In this document: positions 6,222 through 12,603 of the stretch, piece by piece
Numbering within the stretch: position 1 is the first letter of the stretch
How the letters are laid out: every line of letters begins with the position of its first letter
From: Thomasclavelia sp.
GTDB lineage: Bacteria > Bacillota_I > Bacilli_A > Erysipelotrichales > Coprobacillaceae
Reading direction: 5' to 3'
Assembly (NCBI GenBank): GCA_020025035.1
Contig: JAHHSU010000028.1
Span: forward strand, 1 to 14,714
Length of the DNA: 14,714 bases
Notes under the pieces: model-generated
What the model was told of the DNA's origin: nothing
Databases searched by the model: none
The model's input: the letters and a program-made list of their open reading frames with translations, nothing else
Program-made: the position numbers and the translations under genes

Positions 6222-7673
6222 ATGAAATTAGTACAATTATTAAAAAATGTAGAATACACGTTACAACAAGGTAGCCTAGAGATTGAAATAGAAAAAATTG
6301 CTTATCATTCTAAAAAAGTTGAAAAGAATTCTGTTTTTTTTGCAATGAACGGAGCTAACACGAATGGAGATATTTATATTGAAGAAGCCATTCAACGTGG
6401 TGCTATTGCAATTGTTACACAAAATGCAGATATTCAAATACCAGATGTTACTATAATTGTTGTTCAAAATATTCGTCATGTATTAGCACTAGTTTCTTGT
6501 GAATATTTTTGCCATCCTGCCTCTAAATTGAAGGTTATTGGTATTACAGGAACTAAAGGAAAAACTACTACAGCAATGATGGTATATCAGTTGTTATTAA
6601 ATACTCAACATAAAGTTGGATATATAGGTACAAATGGAGCTTATATTGATCAATGCCATCATGAAACTATCAATACGACTCCTGAATCATACGAAATTCA
6701 ATCGCTATTTGCTATGATGGTTGATTATGGTTGTGAGTATGTAGTAATGGAAGTATCTTCTATTGGATTATTACGACATCGATTAGACGGATTTGTATTT
6801 GATATTGGATGTTTTACAAACTTATCTAATGATCATATTGGTCCTAACGAACATGAATCGTTTGATGAATACAAAATGTGTAAAGCAATGCTTTTTGCAC
6901 GATCTAAATATAGTATTATTAATGATGAAGATGTATATGCAAATACAATGATTAGTGCATGTAACAGTGATTATTTACTTTATAGTTTAAATCATATAGG
7001 GAACCATCAAGTTACAAACATTCATTATATATTAGATGAAAATGATTTTGGAATGGGATTTACTTATCAAGGATATGAATTTAAAATAATGTTACCAGGA
7101 GAATTTAATGTTTTTAATGCTGTTCTAGCAATTGCAATAGGAAATTATATTGGTTTATCATTAGAGGAAATGTCACATCATCTTGCTTCTATTTTTATTC
7201 AAGGAAGAAGTGAATTTGTACCAACATACAAAGGAGTAAAAGTACTGATTGATTATGCTCATAATGCAGTGAGTATGGAAAAAATCTGTCAAATGGCCAA
7301 ACATTATCATCCTAAACGTTTGATTACTTTATTTGGTTGTGGTGGAAACAGGGCAAAAAGTAGACGATTTGAGATGGGAAGGGTTTCTGGAGAATACGCT
7401 GATTTATCGATTATTACCTCAGATAATTCTAGATTAGAACCTACTAAAAATATTATAGAAGATATTATTCAAGGAATTACTCCTACAAATGGAAAATATG
7501 TAACGTTTGAAGATCGAAAAGAAGCGATTCACTATGCATTAGATAATGCACAATTTGGAGATATTATCTTAATTTTAGGAAAAGGTCATGAGATGTATCA
7601 AATTATTGGTGAGACTGTATATCCATTTAATGAACGACAAATTATTTTAGATTATGTAAAAAACAAGGGATAA
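6222..7673 (+). CDS. murE: Mur ligase, MurE type (UDP-MurNAc-tripeptide synthetase)
   Basis: Adds the third amino acid of the peptidoglycan stem peptide to UDP-MurNAc-L-Ala-D-Glu, using ATP. The 483-residue protein has the N-terminal uridine-binding domain (1-100), the P-loop GITGTKGKTTT (107-117), the substrate segment NTTPES (151-156), MEVSS (176-180), LSNDHIG (201-207), the lysine of the KAMLF segment (221-225) in the position carbamylated in the family, YAHN (345-348), GCGGNR (372-377) and GKGHE (453-457). The specificity loop reads DNSR (401-404) instead of the DNPR that marks meso-diaminopimelate enzymes, so the amino acid added is uncertain. The gene sits beside divIC rather than in the usual division and cell-wall cluster. 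A second MurE elsewhere in the genome is possible. The terminator begins in its last codons. Confidence 0.88.
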   Translation: MKLVQLLKNVEYTLQQGSLEIEIEKIAYHSKKVEKNSVFFAMNGANTNGDIYIEEAIQRGAIAIVTQNADIQIPDVTIIVVQNIRHVLALVSCEYFCHPASKLKVIGITGTKGKTTTAMMVYQLLLNTQHKVGYIGTNGAYIDQCHHETINTTPESYEIQSLFAMMVDYGCEYVVMEVSSIGLLRHRLDGFVFDIGCFTNLSNDHIGPNEHESFDEYKMCKAMLFARSKYSIINDEDVYANTMISACNSDYLLYSLNHIGNHQVTNIHYILDENDFGMGFTYQGYEFKIMLPGEFNVFNAVLAIAIGNYIGLSLEEMSHHLASIFIQGRSEFVPTYKGVKVLIDYAHNAVSMEKICQMAKHYHPKRLITLFGCGGNRAKSRRFEMGRVSGEYADLSIITSDNSRLEPTKNIIEDIIQGITPTNGKYVTFEDRKEAIHYALDNAQFGDIILILGKGHEMYQIIGETVYPFNERQIILDYVKNKG

Positions 7674-7687
7674 TTTCCTTGTTTTTT
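7658..7687 (+). terminator. Rho-independent terminator overlapping the end of murE
   Basis: The A-rich arm ending AACAAGG (7662-7668) pairs with CCTTGTT (7677-7683); flanking A and T runs extend the stem, and a G-U and an A-T pair close a TAAT loop (7671-7674) that contains the murE stop TAA. T run 7682-7687. The core is the same as in the gpmI terminator. The ung ribosome binding site starts only a few bases later. Confidence 0.8.
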
Positions 7688-7704
7688 AAGTAAGGAGGAT
7701 AGAG

Positions 7705-8367
7705 ATGGCAAAGTTAGTTTTTGATCAATTTATACAACAACAAATACAATTACCATATTTTAAAGAATTAATGAATAAACTAGATAAAGAGTATGAATGT
7801 TATAATGTATATCCGCCTAAACAACAATTATTACGATGTTTTGAAAATATGGAAGTGTTAAAAGTAGTGATATTAGGACAAGATCCATATCATCAATATG
7901 GTCAGGCAAATGGATTAGCATTTAGTGTAAATAAGGGAATTAAAATACCACCAAGTTTAAAAAATATTTATAAGGAGTTAAGAGATGATTTAGGTATTGA
8001 AACCCCGCCTCATGGTGATTTAAGTCCTTTAGTAAATGAAGGTGTTTTATTATTAAATAATATATTAAGTGTACAAGATAGTTTACCTAATAGTCATCTT
8101 CATATTGGTTGGCAACAGTTTGTAGAGGAAACTATTCAATATATTAATCAATTACCTTATCCTGTTGTTTTTATATTATGGGGAAAAAATGCTTTAAAAC
8201 AAAAAAAACTAATTACTAATCCCAACCATTTTGTAATTGAAGGAGTGCATCCATCACCATTATCTGCATATCGTGGTTTTTTTGGGTCTAAACCTTTTTC
8301 TAAAGCAAATACTTATTTGGAGCAACAAGGAATAAAAAAGGTGGATTGGGGAGTTATTAATGTTTAA
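7705..8367 (+). CDS. ung: Uracil-DNA glycosylase, family 1
   Basis: Removes uracil from DNA as the first step of base excision repair. The 220-residue length is standard. Catalytic motif GQDPYH (58-63) contains the water-activating Asp60; LLLNN (115-119) binds uracil; HPSPLS (182-187) holds His182 and forms the minor-groove leucine loop. AFSV (72-75) is also typical. The start follows AAGGAGGAT (7692-7700). It lies just behind the murE terminator with no room for a promoter, so expression may depend on read-through or on a promoter inside murE. The end overlaps the folC start by 8 bases. Confidence 0.97.
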   Translation: MAKLVFDQFIQQQIQLPYFKELMNKLDKEYECYNVYPPKQQLLRCFENMEVLKVVILGQDPYHQYGQANGLAFSVNKGIKIPPSLKNIYKELRDDLGIETPPHGDLSPLVNEGVLLLNNILSVQDSLPNSHLHIGWQQFVEETIQYINQLPYPVVFILWGKNALKQKKLITNPNHFVIEGVHPSPLSAYRGFFGSKPFSKANTYLEQQGIKKVDWGVINV

Positions 8368-9541
8368 AAATATTCATGAGGCCATTAAGTTTATTGAGCA
8401 TAAGCAAAGTACGAATACATTAGATAGTTTTTTTGTGAAATTAAAAAAACATCATATTTCTATTAATATAACAAAATTTATTCATGTTACTGGAACAAAC
8501 GGAAAAGGAAGTACAGTCCATTATTTAAGCCAAATGTTACAGACTTGTGGATATAAAGTAGGTACTTTTACTTCACCATATATTGTAAGTTATCATGATA
8601 GAATATGTATTAATAATATTCCAATTAGTGATGAGGATTTATTATCATTGATTAATGAGTATTATTGGATGATTGTAGAAGAAAATTTATCTAAGTTTGA
8701 AATAGATGTATTATTAATGTTGGCTTATTTTAAGCAAGAATATGTAGACTATGCTGTAATAGAAGTTGGAATAGGTGGTTTATATGACAAGACAAATATA
8801 ATAAATTCTTGTTTGTCTTTAGTTACCAATATTGGTACGGATCATATGCCTAGACTTGGAACATCATTAGTAGAAGTAGCTAGACAAAAAGCAGGGATTA
8901 TTAAACCATATACAACACTTTTAACTACGGAAAAAAATAAAGAGTGTTTAAGTGCTATCGATACAGTCGTTAAAAAGCATCATGGTACGATGAAGTGCTG
9001 TACTTGGCTAGTGAATGATAATCATCAAATTGAATGCTTAGGATATTGTATCAATGTGCAACATATCCCAAAATATCAATATCCTAATATTGTATTAGCA
9101 GTGCATGCAATAAAGTATCTACTGGTAGATATTAGTAATGAACAAATAGAAATGGCCATACATCGAGGAGTTAATAAAGGAAGATTTGAACAATTAGATG
9201 ATCATTTATTAGTTGATGGGGCCCATAATGTAGAAGCAATTGAAGCATTAATAGAATCACTTGCAACGATTAAATGTCCTATAACAGTAATTTTTTGTGC
9301 ATTAAAGGATAAAAATTATAAGCAAATGATTAAACTAATTCAATCACATTATCCACTATATCTTACTACATTTAATGATTATAGAGCTATTCAATTAGAT
9401 AAGATAGAAGATAATGTAGAGATATTTGAAAATTTTGAATTAGCATATGATAAGGCAAGACAAAATCATGGATTAGTAGTCGTAACCGGCTCATTACATT
9501 TTGTTAGTGATGTGATAAAAAAATATCGTAGCGTAAAATAA
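8360..9541 (+). CDS. folC: Folylpolyglutamate synthase / dihydrofolate synthase
   Basis: Mur-ligase-like enzyme that adds glutamate to folates, and in many bacteria also makes dihydrofolate from dihydropteroate. At 393 residues it is somewhat short for the family. Visible are the P-loop VTGTNGKGST (43-52), FTSPYIVSYHDR (70-81), the second ATP-site region EVGIGGLYDKTN (135-146), TNIGTDH (156-162), the carbamylated-lysine block RQKAGIIKP (175-183), GRFE (274-277), DGAHN (286-290) and TGSLHFV near the end. The usual GGRLDATN reads GGLYDKTN, so the common arginine is replaced; effect on activity is unknown. It overlaps ung by 8 bases and ends in front of a bidirectional terminator shared with gerQ. 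Confidence 0.93.
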   Translation: MFKNIHEAIKFIEHKQSTNTLDSFFVKLKKHHISINITKFIHVTGTNGKGSTVHYLSQMLQTCGYKVGTFTSPYIVSYHDRICINNIPISDEDLLSLINEYYWMIVEENLSKFEIDVLLMLAYFKQEYVDYAVIEVGIGGLYDKTNIINSCLSLVTNIGTDHMPRLGTSLVEVARQKAGIIKPYTTLLTTEKNKECLSAIDTVVKKHHGTMKCCTWLVNDNHQIECLGYCINVQHIPKYQYPNIVLAVHAIKYLLVDISNEQIEMAIHRGVNKGRFEQLDDHLLVDGAHNVEAIEALIESLATIKCPITVIFCALKDKNYKQMIKLIQSHYPLYLTTFNDYRAIQLDKIEDNVEIFENFELAYDKARQNHGLVVVTGSLHFVSDVIKKYRSVK

Positions 9542-9548
9542 TATATGT

Positions 9549-9572
9549 AAAAACAGGCAAATGCCTGTTTTT
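9549..9572. terminator. Bidirectional rho-independent terminator between folC and gerQ
   Basis: AAAAACAGGCA (9549-9559) pairs with TGCCTGTTTTT (9562-9572), a perfect 11-base inverted repeat flanked by A on one side and T on the other. It can end transcription of folC on the plus strand and of gerQ on the minus strand, and touches the gerQ stop codon. Confidence 0.88.
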
Positions 9573-10083
9573 ATTGTTTATAAGGATAGTCATAGTTAAT
9601 TTCTTCATCAAATTCTACCCATTGGAAATAGATCATTTGGAACAAATATCTTTTTCCTGTTTTAGGATCACTAATAATAATATGATCTCTTCCTGCAGCT
9701 TCAATCACACCTTTAAAAATACGATCACGCCATTCATTAGAGTCAGTATAAGTAAAATAGAAAGTACCTACTTTACCTTTGTTTAATCTTAAAATATTTT
9801 CGATATAAGATTGTTCTTGAAATAATGGTGGAACGGGTTGAGGTGTTGGTTGGGGAGTAGGTTGAGGTAGAGGCTGTGGAACAGGTTGAGGCATTTGTTG
9901 ACAAGGTTGTTGATATTGCGGATTGATAGGTTGTGATTGGTTATTTGGTTGGTTTGTAGCAGGTATATAATTATTTTGAGTATTGTTTGGCATATTAACA
10001 GCATTATAATTAGTTGGATATTGTTGTTTAGGTACAGATTGATCTAATGTAGATGGATAGGTATAAGTTTTTTGATAGTCCAT
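9571..10083 (-). CDS. gerQ: Spore coat protein GerQ
   Basis: A 170-residue spore coat protein. The N-terminal 90 residues are low complexity, rich in Gln, Pro, Asn and Tyr, with a PQP-type repeat at 65-86. The C-terminal domain (about 91-163) is the conserved GerQ domain: SYIENILRLNKGK, then TFYFTYTDSNEWRDRIFKG, AAGRDHIIISDPKTGKRYL and YFQWVEFDEE. In Bacillus GerQ is needed for placement and activity of the cortex hydrolase CwlJ, and is cross-linked by transglutaminase. The ribosome binding site AAAGGAG precedes ATG 10083. The gene follows cwlJ after 11 bases on the same strand, matching the cwlJ-gerQ pairing known in some Bacillus species. Confidence 0.93.
   Translation of the reverse strand: MDYQKTYTYPSTLDQSVPKQQYPTNYNAVNMPNNTQNNYIPATNQPNNQSQPINPQYQQPCQQMPQPVPQPLPQPTPQPTPQPVPPLFQEQSYIENILRLNKGKVGTFYFTYTDSNEWRDRIFKGVIEAAGRDHIIISDPKTGKRYLFQMIYFQWVEFDEEINYDYPYKQ
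9826..9891 (-). repeat. PQP-type tandem repeat inside gerQ
   Basis: Residues 65-86 of GerQ are an array of Pro-Gln-Pro units with the variable residue V, L or T. On the plus strand this appears as a G/T-rich run of 6-12-base near-repeats. It is the most GC-rich and repetitive stretch in the window and probably varies in length between strains. Confidence 0.75.
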
Positions 10084-10094
10084 TTTATTCTCCT

Positions 10095-10514
10095 TTATAA
10101 ATTACATTTTTCTTTTTGATCTGGAACGTAAAAACAATGATTTTTATATCTTCCTGAAAGATCACCATAAAAACGTGATGGGCAGTTTTGATTACGTCCA
10201 GGATTTTTAAACCACAAAGCATCATTAGCTGGATTTGCTCGATATCCATTAATACATTTTAAGGCAAATTCTCTTTCTTTTTTGGTTGCATTACCATACC
10301 AAAGAGAAGATCCAACTCCAGCAAATGCATTTTTTTGGTAAATCACTTGTTGAATTGTAGATGTGTTTTGAAAAACGTCACATGTTGCAACAACTCTATT
10401 AATCACAACATTTCCAACAAGAAGCATTCCAAAGTTACCTTCTCCAGTTGCTTCTGCTCTTATAAGACGTCCTAGTAGATCTATTTCTTTAGAAATATAT
10501 TGGCATCTTGCGAT
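10095..10514 (-). CDS. cwlJ: Spore cortex-lytic hydrolase CwlJ, probable non-AUG start
   Basis: Cell-wall hydrolase of the SleB/CwlJ family that degrades spore cortex muramic-lactam peptidoglycan at germination. Homologous sequence runs EIDLLGRLIRAEATGEG, then MLLVGNVVINRV, FAGVGSSLWYG, ALWFKNPG, CPSRFYGDLSGRYKNHCFY. The Glu of RAEA is the likely catalytic residue. The first ATG in frame (10427) lies inside the conserved LLVGNV region and would delete that residue. The frame stays open upstream to a TAG at 10541-10539 but contains no ATG, GTG or TTG there. A ribosome binding site AGAAGGTGAG (10527-10518) lies directly before ATT (10517) and ATC (10514). An ATC start gives 139 residues, close to the family's roughly 140, with 7 bases after AAGG. 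Start-codon loss by mutation or a sequence error is the alternative. No signal peptide, as usual for CwlJ. Confidence 0.82.
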   Translation of the reverse strand: MARCQYISKEIDLLGRLIRAEATGEGNFGMLLVGNVVINRVVATCDVFQNTSTIQQVIYQKNAFAGVGSSLWYGNATKKEREFALKCINGYRANPANDALWFKNPGRNQNCPSRFYGDLSGRYKNHCFYVPDQKEKCNL

Positions 10515-10544
10515 AATCTCACCTTCTTTTCCTATTGCCTATTG

Positions 10545-10553
10545 TAGTATATG
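10545..10553 (-). promoter_or_regulatory. Sporulation-type -10 element for cwlJ-gerQ
   Basis: On the minus strand CATATACTA (10553-10545) matches the CATAnnnTA -10 of mother-cell sigma-E/K promoters. It lies about 20 bases upstream of the cwlJ ribosome binding site, so transcription would start near 10539, at the upstream stop codon. I could not find a convincing -35 match. Confidence 0.5.
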
Positions 10554-10588
10554 ACAATAATTGAATGATAGAACTAATTTGAGGCAAG

Positions 10589-10617
10589 TTGCTTTATCAT
10601 TTAAAATCTTGTATACT
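10589..10617 (+). promoter_or_regulatory. Sigma-A type promoter of the lipoprotein gene
   Basis: TTGCTT at 10589-10594, a 17-base spacer and TATACT at 10612-10617. Transcription would start near 10624, which rules out the longer reading frame starting at 10589. It diverges from the cwlJ promoter about 40 bases away. Confidence 0.7.
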
Positions 10618-10639
10618 AAAAGAAATTGGAGGTACTTTA

Positions 10640-11185
10640 ATGAAACAAATTAAAAAGATGATTATAATAGTTTTTACTTGTTTTTGTCTTAGCGCATGTG
10701 ATATTAGTAATCAAAATACATCTAATATTAATAAGACAGGAACTCAATATGAACTAGATAATGTTTCGTTTATTTATCCAAGTACATTTACTGCAGGTGA
10801 TATTATATCTACAAATGAAAACAAAGAATCCTATGTTTCAAAAAGTGTCATACTTACTGACTCTAATTCATCTATTAAATTAGAAGTAAAACATATAATA
10901 GAAGATAATGTAGAAGATGAACTAATACAACTCTATAAAGTAGATTTAGAAACAAGAGGATATGTGGTATTATCGGATACAAAAGTATTATTAGATAATG
11001 GAGATGACTGTTATGAAATTGTTGTTGAAAATAATACCAATAAAGCAAAAGTTTTGGTAATTTACGAAGATGGAATTAGATATAGTTTATCTTATCAAGC
11101 ACCAATAGAGGAATATAATAAAAATGTGTCAAACATAAATCAATATTTATACTCGTTTTCGGTAAAGGAAAATGGAGATATGTAA
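10640..11185 (+). CDS. Lipoprotein of unknown function
   Basis: A 181-residue predicted lipoprotein. The signal peptide has a basic start (KQIKK), a hydrophobic core (MIIIVFTCF) and a lipobox LSAC with Cys20, so the mature protein should be anchored to the outer face of the membrane. The mature part starts with a Ser/Asn/Thr-rich linker and continues as an acidic, mostly beta-type domain with segments such as YELDNVSFIYPSTF, KSVILTDSNSSIKLEVKHI and a conserved-looking GDDCYEIVVEN. This resembles small PsbP- or DUF4367-like extracellular domains in general character, but I cannot name a family. ATG 10640 has GGAGG 6 bases upstream and the promoter lies just before. It stands between cwlJ and cysS with no visible functional link to either. 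Confidence 0.82.
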   Translation: MKQIKKMIIIVFTCFCLSACDISNQNTSNINKTGTQYELDNVSFIYPSTFTAGDIISTNENKESYVSKSVILTDSNSSIKLEVKHIIEDNVEDELIQLYKVDLETRGYVVLSDTKVLLDNGDDCYEIVVENNTNKAKVLVIYEDGIRYSLSYQAPIEEYNKNVSNINQYLYSFSVKENGDM

Positions 11186-11207
11186 GATTTGTTTTGTAAT
11201 TATTAAA

Positions 11208-11250
11208 CATTTATCGTATGCATAATAAATGGTTATTGCGTACTTTTTTT
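11208..11250 (+). promoter_or_regulatory. Terminator, possibly an attenuator, in the cysS leader
   Basis: GTATGCA (11216-11222) pairs with TGCGTAC (11237-11243); after a two-base bulge ATAA (11225-11228) pairs with TTAT (11233-11236) around loop ATGG, and seven T follow (11244-11250). This is a complete intrinsic terminator 3 bases before the cysS ribosome binding site AGGAGG. An alternative hairpin pairs CATTTAT (11208-11214) with ATAAATG (11225-11231) and would disrupt the upper stem. No T-box sequence (TGGNACCGCG type) is present. It may simply end the lipoprotein transcript, but then cysS needs another promoter, and I find none between the terminator and the gene. Confidence 0.6.
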
Positions 11251-11265
11251 GTAGGAGGAAATAAA

Positions 11266-12603
11266 ATGAAATTATTTAATACGATGACAAAATCAAAAGA
11301 AGAATTTAAACCCATTCATTTAGATAAAATTACTATGTATGTGTGTGGTCCAACTGTCTACAATCATGCACATATTGGTAATGTTAGGCCAATGATTGTA
11401 TTTGATGTACTTAGACGCTTATTTGAATTCAAAGGCAAAACAGTAATCCATGTTTCTAATTATACAGATATTGATGATAAAATTATTCAACAGGCAAAAA
11501 AAGCTGGAGTATCAGAACATGAGATTTCATCAAAATATATTGAAGCTTATCAAAAAGTTCGTGTTGATTTAAATTTATTACAACCTACTTACACACCTAA
11601 AGTAACTGATATGATGGAGGATATTGTTTGTTTTATTTCTAAACTAATAGAACATGGATATGCTTATTGTAATGATGGAGATGTATATTTTCGTGTAAGC
11701 AAAATAACACAATATGGAGAGCTTTCAGGAATAAAAATAGGGGACTTAATGGAAGGGGCAAGTCAACGTGTTGAGGAGAATCTCAAAAAAGAATGTCCTT
11801 TGGATTTTACTTTATGGAAAGCAACTGATCAAGGACTTCATTTTGAAAGTCCATGGTCAAATGGTAGACCAGGATGGCATACTGAATGTGTAGTAATGAT
11901 TTATCATTTATTCAATGGAGAAAAAATAGATATACATGGTGGTGGCCAAGACCTAAAATTTCCACATCATGAAAATGAAATTGCTCAATCTATGGCATTA
12001 TTTCATCATCCAATTGCAAATTATTGGATGCATAATCAAATGATTAATATTAACAATCAAAAAATGTCTAAGTCACTTGGTAATGTAGTATGGGCAAAAG
12101 ATGCTATTACATTACTTGGAGCCAATCATTTAAAATGGTTAATGCTTTCTACGCATTATCGTAATCCATTAAATTTTACAGATGAAGTAGTAGAAAACGT
12201 TAAAAAGGAAGTTGATAAGGTGACAAGTGTAATAAAGCAAGCATCTTTGTGGTTACAAGTAAATAAAGTACCTTTGAATAATCAATATGATACAACACTA
12301 GATCAAATGGTGAATGCATTAGAAGATGATTTAAATACTTCATTAGCACTAACAAAAATTCTTGAACAAGTAAAACACTTAAATCAATTACTTCGTTTAA
12401 AAGAAAAAGATTCAAAAAATATTGCAATTGCATATAATACGTTAATGCAAATGACTAACCTTTTAGGATTTAAATTTGATATTAAAACATTATCACAAGA
12501 TGAAATAGATTTATATTTATGTTGGCTTGATTGTAAAAATAATAAAGCATATGAACAAGCAGATATTCTTAGAAGTCAATTAATGGAATTAGGAGTAATA
12601 TAA
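11266..12603 (+). CDS. cysS: Cysteine-tRNA ligase
   Basis: Charges tRNA-Cys with cysteine using ATP. The 445-residue class I enzyme shows the zinc-binding Cys27 in YVCGPTVYN, the HIGN signature (36-39), the zinc ligands Cys208 in HTEC and the HHENE run (234-238), and the KMSKS loop (266-270). The C-terminal anticodon-binding part ends with the short helical DILRSQLMELG. ATG 11266 follows the strong site TAGGAGG. A longer in-frame ATG at 11218 lies in the leader hairpin with no ribosome binding site and is rejected. The stop shares one base with the mrnC start (TAATG), indicating coupling. The order cysS-mrnC-rlmB is the classic Firmicute arrangement. Confidence 0.97.
   Translation: MKLFNTMTKSKEEFKPIHLDKITMYVCGPTVYNHAHIGNVRPMIVFDVLRRLFEFKGKTVIHVSNYTDIDDKIIQQAKKAGVSEHEISSKYIEAYQKVRVDLNLLQPTYTPKVTDMMEDIVCFISKLIEHGYAYCNDGDVYFRVSKITQYGELSGIKIGDLMEGASQRVEENLKKECPLDFTLWKATDQGLHFESPWSNGRPGWHTECVVMIYHLFNGEKIDIHGGGQDLKFPHHENEIAQSMALFHHPIANYWMHNQMININNQKMSKSLGNVVWAKDAITLLGANHLKWLMLSTHYRNPLNFTDEVVENVKKEVDKVTSVIKQASLWLQVNKVPLNNQYDTTLDQMVNALEDDLNTSLALTKILEQVKHLNQLLRLKEKDSKNIAIAYNTLMQMTNLLGFKFDIKTLSQDEIDLYLCWLDCKNNKAYEQADILRSQLMELGVI

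Noticed and set aside
9789..10004. Alternative minus-strand frame over gerQ
   Set aside because: A shifted translation of the PQP/Gln repeat region; the gerQ frame has the conserved domain and a good ribosome binding site.
10501..10506. ATG at 10506 on the minus strand as the cwlJ start with a frameshift
   Set aside because: It reads MPIYF then stop; using it would need a frameshift, while the homologous frame is open without one from ATT/ATC directly behind the ribosome binding site.
10589..10639. Longer lipoprotein frame starting at the TTG at 10589
   Set aside because: It would start inside the -35 box of the predicted promoter and destroy the signal peptide; ATG 10640 has GGAGG and a correct lipobox distance.
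11218..11265. In-frame N-terminal extension of cysS from ATG 11218
   Set aside because: No ribosome binding site, it runs through the leader terminator, and CysS proteins start with the KLFNT segment as found from ATG 11266.
11186..11265. T-box riboswitch before cysS
   Set aside because: The leader is only about 80 bases and lacks the T-box consensus and specifier stem.
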